Shown piece after piece: positions 6,106-13,435 of a stretch of DNA of 19,708 bases (position 1 is the first letter of the stretch; each line of letters opens with the position of its first letter). The notes below the pieces were generated by a model. That model saw only the letters and a list, made by a program, of their open reading frames with translations, was not told where the DNA came from and ran no database searches. A program made the translations under genes and the position numbers. The stretch lies in the NCBI GenBank assembly GCA_902476475.1, contig CABSDO010000032.1, positions 1 through 19,708 of the forward strand, in the 5' to 3' direction. The DNA comes from an uncultured Collinsella sp. Its GTDB lineage: Bacteria > Actinomycetota > Coriobacteriia > Coriobacteriales > Coriobacteriaceae.

Positions 6106-7059
6106 ATGGAACCTAAGCAGTACTACATCGGCATCGACGTCGGCGGCACTTCGGTTAAGGAGGGCCTGTTCGACGAGGACGGCAACCTGCTTGCCAAGGC
6201 CAGCGTGCCCACGCCTCCTATCGTTGACGCTGCGGGCTTTGCCGCGGTGACCGAGGCTATCGACCAGGTGGTCGCCAAGGCACAGATTCCGCGTGCCTTT
6301 GTGGCGGGCATTGGCCTGGCCGTTCCGTGTCCCATCCCGGCGTCGGGCGATGCCAAGGTCAAGGCCAACATTGCCATTAACCTGCCCGAGCTGAGGGTCG
6401 CCATTCAGGAGCACTGCCCCGATGCGGTCGTTAAGTATGAGAACGATGCCAACGCCGCTGCCATGGGCGAGGCCTGGCTCGGTTCTGCCAAGGGCGTGCA
6501 GAACGTGGTTATGGTCACCATCGGTACCGGCGTGGGCGGCGGCGTTATCGTTAACGGCGATGTGGTATCGGGCGTTGTGGGTGCTGGCGGCGAGATCGGC
6601 CACATGTGCCTGAACCCGGCTGAGGAGCGCACCTGCGGCTGCGGCGGCCATGGCCACCTGGAGCAGTATTCCAGCGCCACCGGCGTGGTGAGCAACTACC
6701 TTGCCGAGTGCAAGAAGGCGGGCGTCGACCCCATCGAGCTCACCGGCCCCTCCGATTCCAAGGACGTGTTCCAGGCCTGCCGCGAGGGCGACAAGCTCGC
6801 GCTTGCCGCGGCCGATACCATGGCCGACTATCTCGGCCGTGCCCTGGCGCTCATTGCCAACGTGGTCGACCCCGAGATGTTCCTGATCGGTGGCGGCGCC
6901 TCCGCCTCGGCCGATGTCTACCTCGATAAGGTTCGCGAGCACTTTAAGCAATACGCGCTTTCCGCCTCGCGCGAGACGCCCATTAAGGTCGCTTCGCTCG
7001 GAAACGACGCCGGCATCATCGGTGCCGCCTACGTAGCCCTGCGCGCCGCCGGCAAATAG
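6106..7059 (+). CDS. ROK-family sugar kinase, probable glucokinase
   Basis: The 317-residue cytoplasmic kinase belongs to the ROK family and would phosphorylate glucose or a related hexose with ATP. The N-terminal phosphate loop is DVGGTSVK (residues 11-18) and the catalytic base is D114 in ENDANAA. The EIGH motif follows (E163-H166), then the zinc site. The family consensus is CxCGxxGCxE, but here it reads CGCGGHGHLE with C177, C179 and His184 in place of the third Cys. H166 is the fourth ligand. The IGGGAS segment near 261-266 is the C-terminal nucleotide region. The ATG at 6106 gives the normal length and has GAAAGG nine bases upstream; an in-frame ATG at 6079 would add nine unusual residues. 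It follows the PTS operon and fits phosphorylation of the free sugar left by the GH1 enzyme. Confidence 0.92.
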   Translation: MEPKQYYIGIDVGGTSVKEGLFDEDGNLLAKASVPTPPIVDAAGFAAVTEAIDQVVAKAQIPRAFVAGIGLAVPCPIPASGDAKVKANIAINLPELRVAIQEHCPDAVVKYENDANAAAMGEAWLGSAKGVQNVVMVTIGTGVGGGVIVNGDVVSGVVGAGGEIGHMCLNPAEERTCGCGGHGHLEQYSSATGVVSNYLAECKKAGVDPIELTGPSDSKDVFQACREGDKLALAAADTMADYLGRALALIANVVDPEMFLIGGGASASADVYLDKVREHFKQYALSASRETPIKVASLGNDAGIIGAAYVALRAAGK

Positions 7060-7103
7060 CTGGTGCAGGGGGGCGGACTTGGTCCCCATGCTTGCCACAA
7101 AAT

Positions 7104-7138
7104 ATGCCGTGGCCCTTCCGTCTGCGAAGGCTCGGCAT
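7104..7138. terminator. imperfect hairpin after the ROK gene
   Basis: ATGCCG (7104-7109) pairs with CGGCAT (7133-7138), and CCTTC (7114-7118) pairs with GAAGG (7126-7130), with a small internal loop. It lies in the 131-base gap between the ROK kinase and the pyrophosphatase. There is no T run on the plus strand, so termination is uncertain. TACCAT at 7147-7152 could be the -10 box of the next gene, but no matching -35 is apparent. Confidence 0.35.
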
Positions 7139-7190
7139 CGGCGTGCTACCATAGCTACGTCCAAGTACACATATCAAGTGGAGGATATCC

Positions 7191-8114
7191 ATGGCAAACG
7201 TTCTTGTCTTTGGTCACCAGAACCCCGATAACGACGCCATCATGAGCGCCGTCGTCCTGTCCCAGCTGCTCAATCAGGTTGAGTATGCTGGCAACACCTA
7301 CGAGGCTTGCGCTCTGGGCCAGCTTCCGGCCGAGTCCGCCAAGCTGCTCGCCGACGCCGGCATTGCCGAGCCCCGCGTGATCGAGTCCGTCGAGGCTGGC
7401 CAGCTCGTCGTCCTCACCGACCACAACGAGTCTGCCCAGTCCGTCGCCGGCCTTAAGGACGCCACGGTCTTTGGCGTTGTCGATCATCACCGCATCGGCG
7501 ACTTCGAGACCTCCGGCCCGCTGCACTACATCTGCCTGCCCTGGGGCTCCAGCTGCACCATCGTCACCAAGCTCGCCGGCGTGCTCGGCGTTGAGCTTTC
7601 CGACGTTCAGGCCAAGCTGCTGCTCTCGGCCATGATGACCGACACGCTCATGCTCAAGAGCCCCACCACCACCGATGTCGACCGCGCCGTTGCCGCCAAG
7701 CTCGGCGAGCAGGTGGGCGTCGACCCGGTCAAGTTTGGCATGGAGGTCTTCCTCACCCGTCCGTCTGGCTCCTTCACCGCAGCCGAGATGGTCGGCAACG
7801 ACATCAAGATGTTCGAGCCTGCTGGCAAGAAGCTGCTCATCGGCCAGTACGAGACTGTCGACAAGACCCGCGCACTCGGCATGATCGACGAGATTCGCGA
7901 GGCCATGCGCGCCTACGCCGCCGAGAAGGGTGCCGACGGCATCGTCCTGTGCATCACTGACATCATGGAGGAGGGCTCGCAGGTCCTGCTCGAGGGCGAG
8001 ACCGAGGCCGCTCAGAAGGGCCTGGGCATTGCCGACGAGCACGACGGCGTCTGGATGCCGGGCGTCCTCTCCCGTAAGAAGCAGGTTGCTGCCCCCATCA
8101 TGGCCGCCTGCTAG
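7191..8114 (+). CDS. ppaC: manganese-dependent inorganic pyrophosphatase (family II, DHH)
   Basis: The 307-residue enzyme hydrolyses pyrophosphate to two phosphates in the cytoplasm, pulling biosynthetic reactions forward. It is a family II enzyme of the DHH superfamily. The expected metal-binding residues are all present: H9, D13 and D15 in GHQNPDND, D77 in LTDHNE, D98-H99-H100 in VVDHHR, and D151 in MMTDTLML. The C-terminal substrate-binding motif SRKKQ has R295 and K296. GGAGG six bases before the ATG supports the start. The gene stands alone and ends at a strong terminator. Confidence 0.96.
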   Translation: MANVLVFGHQNPDNDAIMSAVVLSQLLNQVEYAGNTYEACALGQLPAESAKLLADAGIAEPRVIESVEAGQLVVLTDHNESAQSVAGLKDATVFGVVDHHRIGDFETSGPLHYICLPWGSSCTIVTKLAGVLGVELSDVQAKLLLSAMMTDTLMLKSPTTTDVDRAVAAKLGEQVGVDPVKFGMEVFLTRPSGSFTAAEMVGNDIKMFEPAGKKLLIGQYETVDKTRALGMIDEIREAMRAYAAEKGADGIVLCITDIMEEGSQVLLEGETEAAQKGLGIADEHDGVWMPGVLSRKKQVAAPIMAAC

Positions 8115-8134
8115 GTTTTTTTGACCTAACACCG

Positions 8135-8174
8135 ACGACCGGATCGCGGAAGCCCCGCGCTCCGGTCGTTTTTT
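8135..8174 (+). terminator. rho-independent terminator of ppaC
   Basis: ACGACCGGA (8135-8143) pairs with TCCGGTCGT (8161-8169), and an inner helix CGCGG/CCGCG extends it past one mismatch. Six T residues end the structure (8169-8174). It lies 20 bases after the ppaC stop codon. Confidence 0.93.
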
Positions 8175-8381
8175 GTGCATGGAGCCATGCTTTTCTTGGA
8201 CAGGGGCTCCTGTGCCGTTGAGCAAATAATGTTCAACCTGTGGTTCCGCTTTTCGGCCGCGCTTGCGCGCTTGTCGCGCAGGGTAGGCTAGATGCAAGCG
8301 TAATACGTTAGAGCGCGGCGCCGCCATCTGGGCGGGCCGTGCTTTTTTAAGACGGGAGCTTTCCCGTGAAAGGAGCCGCCC
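8175..8381 (+). promoter_or_regulatory. structured region upstream of nhaA, possible riboregulatory leader
   Basis: This 207-base gap is rich in hairpins. GCATG/CATGC at 8177-8190 is followed by TTTTCTT. ACAGG/CCTGT lies at 8200-8213. GTTGAGCA/TGTTCAAC at 8217-8237 forms 8 bp with one wobble. The internal terminator lies at 8313-8348, and ACGGGA-GCTT-TCCCGT at 8352-8367 abuts the Shine-Dalgarno site. I cannot place the promoter, so how much is transcribed with nhaA is unknown. Other bacteria carry ion-sensing riboswitches before nhaA, so this layout is suggestive, but I cannot match a known consensus. Confidence 0.45.
8313..8348 (+). terminator. terminator hairpin inside the nhaA leader
   Basis: GCGCGGC (8313-8319) and CCGCC (8321-8325) pair with GGCGG (8331-8335) and GCCGTGC (8336-8342), with one bulged G and one G-U pair, a 5-nt loop, and six T residues (8343-8348). 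It is a full rho-independent terminator only 33 bases before the nhaA start codon. Either it is an attenuator in the nhaA leader, or it ends a short upstream transcript. Confidence 0.75.
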
Positions 8382-9740
8382 ATGGCAGCAACTGAGCAGC
8401 TGTTCAACGTTCGTGAGCGCAAGCGCTTTGAACGTCACGACATCTGGGAGCGCATCGCCGAGAACGGCACGATTTCCGCCGCCGTCATGGTCTTCGCCGC
8501 CATCGCCGCCGTCATTTGCGCCAATACCGATGCCTACGAGACCATCCATCACTTTTTGGAGACCCCGCTGTATGTGGGCCTGGGCAACCTTACGGCCGGT
8601 CTCACCGTTGAGCTTTTTGTCAACGACTTCCTCATGGCGATTTTCTTTTTGCTGGTGGGCATTGAGCTTAAGTATGAGATGACGGTCGGCGAGCTCAAAA
8701 ACCCGCGCCAGGCTATGCTTCCCATGCTGGCGGCCGTGGGCGGCGTCGTCGTTCCCGCCTGCATCTATCTGATCTTTAACCATGCCGGCGCGCACAACGG
8801 CTGGGCCATTCCCATGGCAACCGATATTGCCTTTGCGCTGGGCGTGCTGTCGCTTTTGGGCAATCGCGTGCCCAACGGCGTGCGCGTGTTCTTCTCGACG
8901 CTCGCCATCGCCGACGACCTCATTTCCATCGCCGCCATCGCCATCTTCTACGGTCAGAGCCCCAATCCGTTTTGGTTGGGCGCCGCCGCGCTTGTGACCT
9001 GCGCACTCGTGTGGCTCAACAAGACGCAGCATTACCGCCTTGCCCCGTACTCGGTGCTGGGCCTGCTGCTGTGGTTCTGCATGTTTAAGAGCGGCGTGCA
9101 CGCTACGCTCGCCGGCGTCATCTTGGCCTTTACCATCCCGGCCAAGTGCGGCGTCAAGCTCGATAGCCTCACCGATTGGTTGGGCGAGTGCCTGCCGCTG
9201 CTCGATGACCGCTACGATGACGAGGCACACATCCTGGGCCAGCATGACTTTACCGTCTCGACCACCAAGGTCGAGCGCGTCATGCACCGCGTGACCCCGC
9301 CGCTCATCCGCATGGAGCGTCTGATCTCCACGCCGGTCAACTTTGTGATCCTGCCGATCTTTGCGTTCGTGAACGCACAGGTTCGCCTAGTGGGCGTGGA
9401 CATGAGCACACTACTCACCGACCCGGTGACGCTCGGCGTGTACTTTGGCATGCTGCTGGGCAAGCCGATCGGCATCTTTGGTATGACGTTCGCCTTGGTC
9501 AAGCTCAAGATTTCCGAGCTGCCGCGCAATGTCAACTGGCACATGATTGCCGGTGTGGGCATTCTGGGCGGCATCGGCTTTACCATGTCGATTCTCATCA
9601 GCGGCCTTGCCTTCCCGACGGCCCAGTTTGAGGTCCTGGCCGCCAAGGCCGCTATTCTCGCCGGCTCTGTCACTGCGGCCGTACTTGGCATGATCTACAT
9701 GAGTGTGATCTGCAAGCATCCCGCGCCCAAGGACGAGTAA
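8382..9740 (+). CDS. nhaA: Na+/H+ antiporter NhaA
   Basis: The 452-residue integral membrane protein exports Na+ (or Li+) in exchange for protons and supports salt and pH homeostasis. The N-terminal extension of about 30 residues is charged (RERKRFERHD), followed by about twelve hydrophobic segments. The transport site is conserved: D148 in MATDIAFALG, and the adjacent D178-D179 in LAIADD, spaced as D133, D163 and D164 in the Escherichia coli protein. GKPIGIFG near the C-terminus holds the conserved Lys. The protein is longer than E. coli NhaA (388 residues), partly from a charged loop around residues 255-305. The ATG at 8382 has AAAGGAG six bases upstream. Regulation may act through the structured leader. 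Confidence 0.95.
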   Translation: MAATEQLFNVRERKRFERHDIWERIAENGTISAAVMVFAAIAAVICANTDAYETIHHFLETPLYVGLGNLTAGLTVELFVNDFLMAIFFLLVGIELKYEMTVGELKNPRQAMLPMLAAVGGVVVPACIYLIFNHAGAHNGWAIPMATDIAFALGVLSLLGNRVPNGVRVFFSTLAIADDLISIAAIAIFYGQSPNPFWLGAAALVTCALVWLNKTQHYRLAPYSVLGLLLWFCMFKSGVHATLAGVILAFTIPAKCGVKLDSLTDWLGECLPLLDDRYDDEAHILGQHDFTVSTTKVERVMHRVTPPLIRMERLISTPVNFVILPIFAFVNAQVRLVGVDMSTLLTDPVTLGVYFGMLLGKPIGIFGMTFALVKLKISELPRNVNWHMIAGVGILGGIGFTMSILISGLAFPTAQFEVLAAKAAILAGSVTAAVLGMIYMSVICKHPAPKDE

Positions 9741-9757
9741 AAGCACATACAAGTTTG

Positions 9758-9795
9758 AAAACGCCGCCTGTGAACACCATCACAGGCGGCGTTTT
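9758..9795. terminator. bidirectional terminator between nhaA and the 84-residue gene
   Basis: A perfect 16-bp stem (9758-9773 with 9780-9795, loop ACACCA) starts with AAAA and ends with TTTT, so it has a U run on either strand. It lies between convergent genes and can serve both. Confidence 0.9.
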
Positions 9796-9822
9796 AGTCA
9801 TTCGGGACGTTCTTAATGACTA
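9795..9822. repeat. short hairpin repeat with GGGACGTTC loop
   Basis: TAGTCATT (9795-9802) and AATGACTA (9815-9822) form a perfect 8-bp stem around CGGGACGTTCTT. The reverse complement of 18398-18426 aligns with it at about 23 of 29 positions, and its loop shares GGGACGTT with the larger repeats at 17228 and 18340. It abuts the terminator at 9758-9795 and ends three bases before the stop codon of the minus-strand gene. Confidence 0.6.
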
Positions 9823-9825
9823 GGT

Positions 9826-10080
9826 TTATTCCACGGTGCCGTAGACGGCGCCCCAGCCGTGGGCGGCAAGGGCCGAGTTGAGCTGGTCGCAAAGTGACTG
9901 GCGGTCGTAATAGCCGGGCGGCAAAAGGTTCACGATTTCCATGAGATTGGGTGCCAGGTCCAAGATTTCGGCCTGTACGATCAGATCCAGGCGGTCGATG
10001 GCGTGACGGTCGTAAAATAGTCCGTCGACCAGGCGCTGCAGGTCACCGAATTCCTCGGCCTGGAACGATCCGTACTCCAT
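9826..10080 (-). CDS. small conserved-looking protein of unknown function
   Basis: I do not recognise this 84-residue acidic protein. It has no signal peptide, transmembrane segment or cysteine cluster. The sequence looks largely helical (EEFGDLQRLVDGLFYDRHAI, then LDLIVQAEILDLAPNLMEIV), with a distinct turn motif LPPGYYDRQ followed by another helix. It is likely to be real. AAGGAGG lies four bases before the ATG, coding on the minus strand ends neatly at the shared bidirectional terminator, and no plus-strand gene competes for the region. It is divergent from the aspartate aminotransferase gene across a 149-base gap, so regulation in common is possible. Confidence 0.75.
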   Translation of the reverse strand: MEYGSFQAEEFGDLQRLVDGLFYDRHAIDRLDLIVQAEILDLAPNLMEIVNLLPPGYYDRQSLCDQLNSALAAHGWGAVYGTVE

Positions 10081-10229
10081 AGTGCCTCCTTGGGCGCTTC
10101 ACGCCGGCATGCGCGGCGATTCGTAATTCATTGCGATGGACTTAATCTATCACGGCTTCATAACGTTGCGACGGTGGCGGTCTATACTTAGAAGAATTGC
10201 AACGTACCGCTTCGTGAAAGGTCGCACCC

Positions 10230-11534
10230 ATGCAGACGATCTACCAGAAGATGGAAACCACCGAACTCGATGCCGCCATCGAGGCTCTCAAAGCCGAGGT
10301 CGCCGAGGTCAAGGCCAAGGGCCTGGCGCTCGACATGGCCCGCGGCAAGCCGTCGCCCTCCCAGGTGGACATCTCGCGCCCCATGCTCGATATCCTCAAC
10401 GCCGACGCCGATCTGCACGACGGCAACGTCGACTGTTCCAACTACGGCTGCTTTGAGGGCATTCCCTCGGCACGCAAGCTAGCGGGGGAGTTCCTGGGTT
10501 GCCCTGCCGAGCAGACGCTCGTGCTGGGCTCGTCGAGCCTGCTGATCGAGCACGACATCGCCGGTATGTTCTGGCGTTGCGGCTCGTGTGGTAGCGACCC
10601 TTGGGAGGCTTACGAGGCAGCGCACGACGGCAAGAAGGTCAAGTTCATGTGCCCGGTTCCCGGCTACGATCGCCACTTTGGCATTACCGCCGACTTGGGT
10701 ATCGAGAACGTCCCCGTCGCGATGACCGACAACGGACCCGACATGGACGAGATCGAGCGCCTCGTTGCGGCCGACGATTCCATCAAGGGTATCTGGTGCG
10801 TGCCCAAGTATTCCAACCCCACGGGTATCACCTTTAGCGAGGACACTGTGCGCCGCCTGGTCGAGATGCCCACGGCCGCGCCCGATTTCCGCATCTTCTG
10901 GGACAACGCCTACTGCGTGCACGACCTGTACGACGAAACCGACAAGCTCGCCAACATCTTCGATCTTGCCCGCGCGGCGGGCACCGAGGACCGCGTGGTG
11001 GCCTTTGCCTCGACGTCCAAGATCACCTTCCCGGGTGCCGGTATCGGCTTTATCGGTGCGAGCCCCGCGGTTATCGCGGAGTTCTCCAAGCGCCTGAAGG
11101 CCGGCCTCATCAGCGCCGATAAGCTCAACCAGCTGCGTCACGTGCGTTTCCTTCCCACCATCGAGGCGGTCAAGGAGCACATGAAAAAGCATGCCGAGTT
11201 TTTGCGCCCGCGCTTTGAGGCCGTTGAGCGCAAGCTCACCGAGGGCCTGGGCGAGACGGGCTGCGCTACTTGGACGCATCCTCGCGGCGGCTACTTTGTA
11301 AGCTTCGATGGTCCCGAGGGCTCGGCCCAGAAGGTCGCCGCGCTTTGCGCCGACCTGGGCGTCAAGCTCACGCCGGCCGGTGCTACCTGGCCCTATGGCA
11401 AGGACCCGCGCGACACCAACATCCGCATCGCGCCGAGCTATCCCACGGTCGAGGACCTGGAGGCCGCGCTCGATGTGCTGGTGCTGGCCGTTAAGCTTGT
11501 CGCTGCCGAGCTTGCGCGTGCCGAGCGCGCCTAA
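10230..11534 (+). CDS. aspartate aminotransferase, AspT/MocR-type fold I enzyme
   Basis: The 434-residue PLP-dependent aminotransferase resembles the Aminotran_MocR group typified by corynebacterial AspT, which interconverts aspartate and oxaloacetate with glutamate and 2-oxoglutarate. The Schiff-base lysine is K264 in ASTSKITFPGAG. Other cofactor landmarks are NPTG (196-199), D225 and Y228 in WDNAY, and the substrate-carboxylate Arg in TNIRIAPSYP. A Gly-rich MARGKPSP motif lies near residue 36, as usual in this group. The ATG at 10230 has GAAAGG eight bases upstream, and TATACT at 10183-10188 is a plausible -10 box without a clear -35. The substrate assignment rests on family resemblance. 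A different amino acid specificity is possible. Confidence 0.85.
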   Translation: MQTIYQKMETTELDAAIEALKAEVAEVKAKGLALDMARGKPSPSQVDISRPMLDILNADADLHDGNVDCSNYGCFEGIPSARKLAGEFLGCPAEQTLVLGSSSLLIEHDIAGMFWRCGSCGSDPWEAYEAAHDGKKVKFMCPVPGYDRHFGITADLGIENVPVAMTDNGPDMDEIERLVAADDSIKGIWCVPKYSNPTGITFSEDTVRRLVEMPTAAPDFRIFWDNAYCVHDLYDETDKLANIFDLARAAGTEDRVVAFASTSKITFPGAGIGFIGASPAVIAEFSKRLKAGLISADKLNQLRHVRFLPTIEAVKEHMKKHAEFLRPRFEAVERKLTEGLGETGCATWTHPRGGYFVSFDGPEGSAQKVAALCADLGVKLTPAGATWPYGKDPRDTNIRIAPSYPTVEDLEAALDVLVLAVKLVAAELARAERA

Positions 11535-11585
11535 CGCGCGGCTTCCCGTACTATCCGCACTTTCGATACGTAAAGGAGCGTATAC

Positions 11586-11900
11586 ATGGATTTGGGAATT
11601 TCTACCAACCCCACGCCAGAGCTCTACACCATTAAGGTAACCGGCGAGATCGATATCTCTAATGCCGATAGCCTGCGCAATGCCATCGACCTGGCGCTCG
11701 AACAGCCCACTGAGGCCGTTGAGCTCGATTTTGCCCAGGTGAGCTACATCGACTCGACGGGCATTGGCGTGCTCGTGGGCGCCGCGCACCACGCGGTCGA
11801 CCACGGCAAGCGCTTTAGCTGCACCAATGTGCAGCCCCCGGTGATGCGCGTGGTCCAGCTGTTGGGTGTCGACCAGAAGATTTCGATCACCGCTGCATAA
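11586..11900 (+). CDS. STAS-domain anti-sigma factor antagonist
   Basis: The 104-residue protein is a single STAS domain of the SpoIIAA/RsbV type. Such proteins bind an anti-sigma kinase and free an alternative sigma factor, and are switched off by phosphorylation of one serine. That site is S57 in YIDSTGIGVLVG, directly after D56. The N-terminal strand pattern and the GEIDISNADSL motif fit the family. AAGGAG seven bases before the ATG supports the start. It follows the aminotransferase after 51 bases and may share its transcript. No anti-sigma kinase, phosphatase or sigma factor gene is in the window, so its partner must be encoded elsewhere. Confidence 0.9.
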   Translation: MDLGISTNPTPELYTIKVTGEIDISNADSLRNAIDLALEQPTEAVELDFAQVSYIDSTGIGVLVGAAHHAVDHGKRFSCTNVQPPVMRVVQLLGVDQKISITAA

Positions 11901-11944
11901 TCTTTGCCCCCAAAAGGGCGTGCCGTTTGGCATATGTTTGTGAT

Positions 11945-11972
11945 GCGCTCGGACGTTTTGGCGTCCGGGCGC
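11945..11972. terminator. hairpin between the STAS gene and tatA/B
   Basis: GCGCTCGGACG (11945-11955) pairs with CGTCCGGGCGC (11962-11972) over 11 positions with one G-U wobble, around a TTTTGG loop. No U run follows. The next six bases are TATACT, a possible -10 box for the tat genes. It may be a weak terminator for the STAS gene or a promoter-proximal element. Confidence 0.45.
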
Positions 11973-12053
11973 TATACTTGACCGAATGAATAGACGAGTT
12001 CCGGCCGAATGGCGCGGTGCGGGCTCGACTCACATCGAGCCTTGGAGGTATGT

Positions 12054-12638
12054 GTGTTTGGTATTGGAGAGGGTGAGCTCGCGATCATCGTGGTCTTCGG
12101 CTTTTTGCTGTTTGGCCCGGATAAGCTCCCACAGATGGGCCGCACGATCGGCCGTGCCATCCGTCAGTTCCGCGAGACGCAGGAAAAGATGACGGCCGTT
12201 GTTCAGTCCGAGATAATCGATCCGGTGAGCGAGGCCGCGTCGGCCCCGGTCAAGCCCAAGAAGGCTGCTGCGACCGACGACGATTCCGATGCGGACGAGG
12301 ATGCCGCCGAGACGGCAGCGCCCGCCAAGAAGGAGACCTTTGCCGAGCGCCGTGCCCGTCTTGCTGCCGAGAAGGCCGCAAGCGAGGGTGCTGCTGAGGG
12401 CGAAGGTGTTGCCGAGGAGGCCGAGGGTGCCGAGCCTGCCGCTGCCACCGCTGCCGCCGTCGAGCCTGAATCTGCTACAGAGCCGGAGCCCGAGCCCGAG
12501 CCGGCAGAGCCCACGACGGCTGACCTCTACGCTCGTCGTCCCCGCAAGCGCAAGGCCGTCGTCGACCAGCTCGCTCGCGAGCTCGAGGCCGAGGACGACG
12601 CCGCTGCCGCCGACGCCTCGAAGGGAGGCGATGAGTAA
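12054..12638 (+). CDS. Tat protein translocase TatA/TatB-family subunit
   Basis: The 194-residue protein is a twin-arginine translocase component that works with TatC to move folded proteins across the membrane. It has a short N-terminal transmembrane helix (GEGELAIIVVFGFLLF), the hinge FGPDKLPQMGR, and an amphipathic helix (GRAIRQFRETQEKM). A long disordered tail rich in Ala, Glu and Pro follows and ends in a basic/acidic helix (RRPRKRKAVVDQLARELEAE). The start is GTG at 12054, five bases after TTGGAGG. An upstream in-frame ATG at 12009 lacks a ribosome-binding site and would bury the usual N-terminus. TatA and TatB cannot be separated with confidence. The long tail is TatB-like. The stop codon overlaps the tatC start (TAATG), so they are translationally coupled. 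Confidence 0.92.
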   Translation: MFGIGEGELAIIVVFGFLLFGPDKLPQMGRTIGRAIRQFRETQEKMTAVVQSEIIDPVSEAASAPVKPKKAAATDDDSDADEDAAETAAPAKKETFAERRARLAAEKAASEGAAEGEGVAEEAEGAEPAAATAAAVEPESATEPEPEPEPAEPTTADLYARRPRKRKAVVDQLARELEAEDDAAAADASKGGDE

Positions 12639-13429
12639 TGCCTATCGGACCTGCGCGCATGCCGCTTTTCGATCATCTGGGAGAGCTTCGTCGCCGCTTG
12701 ACCATCGTGGTCGTGTCGGTGTTTGCCGCCGCCATCGTGCTGTATTTCGCCACACCCGTGGTGCTCGACATCTTGGAAGACCCCATCCGCTCCTTTGTGC
12801 CGGACGGTAAGTTCTACATCACCACCACGCTCGGCGGCTTTGGCCTGCGCTTCTCGCTGGCCATCAAGATGGCCGTGGTCATGTGCACGCCCATGATCAT
12901 CTGGCAGATTCTGGCATTTTTCCTGCCGGCACTGCGTCCCAACGAGCGCAAATGGGTCGTGCCCACGGTGCTCGCCTCGACGGTGCTGTTCTTCCTGGGC
13001 GCTATCTTCTGCTACTTCATCATCATCCCTGCAGGCTTTGAGTGGCTCATCGGCGAGACTTCGGCCGTCGCCACGGCGCTGCCCGACCTGGAGAACTACG
13101 TCAACATGGAGCTGCTCTTTATGATCGGCTTTGGTGTGGCGTTTGAGCTGCCGCTCATCATCTTCTACCTGTCCGTCTTCCACATCGTGTCCTACGCGGC
13201 CTTCCGCAGTGCCTGGCGTTATGTATACGTTGGCCTGCTTGTAGGCTCGGCTGTGATTACGCCCGACGGCTCGCCCGTTACGCTGGGCCTCATGTATGGC
13301 GCCCTGCTCTCGCTCTACGAGATTTCGCTTGCCATCGCCCGTGTGGTCATTACCGCGCGCGAGGGCAAGGAGGGCCTGTTCGTGAGCCGTCTGGACCTGT
13401 TCTCGGACGATGAGGACGACGAGGAGTAA
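12638..13429 (+). CDS. tatC: Sec-independent protein translocase TatC
   Basis: The 263-residue polytopic protein is the receptor core of the Tat translocase, binding twin-arginine signal peptides. Conserved features are HLGELR at residues 13-18, E170 in FGVAFELP (the family's signature glutamate), and the ITPDGSP loop around 207-213. Six hydrophobic segments are visible at about 22-42, 72-97, 107-132, 157-184, 195-207 and 213-238. The C-terminal tail is very acidic (SDDEDDEE). Its ATG shares one base with the stop of the upstream TatA/B gene, and hypA starts six bases after its stop, so all three are probably cotranscribed. Confidence 0.96.
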   Translation: MPIGPARMPLFDHLGELRRRLTIVVVSVFAAAIVLYFATPVVLDILEDPIRSFVPDGKFYITTTLGGFGLRFSLAIKMAVVMCTPMIIWQILAFFLPALRPNERKWVVPTVLASTVLFFLGAIFCYFIIIPAGFEWLIGETSAVATALPDLENYVNMELLFMIGFGVAFELPLIIFYLSVFHIVSYAAFRSAWRYVYVGLLVGSAVITPDGSPVTLGLMYGALLSLYEISLAIARVVITAREGKEGLFVSRLDLFSDDEDDEE

Positions 13430-13435
13430 ATCGGT

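Noticed and set aside
7155..9287. Long minus-strand open frame (710 codons) across ppaC and nhaA
   Set aside because: It crosses two clear genes, their strong terminator and the leader between them, and its translation is low-complexity His/Gly/Asp-rich. It is a shadow frame.
12009..12053. Upstream ATG start for the TatA/B protein
   Set aside because: No Shine-Dalgarno sequence lies at a suitable distance, and the added residues precede the normal N-terminus. GTG at 12054 has TTGGAGG upstream.
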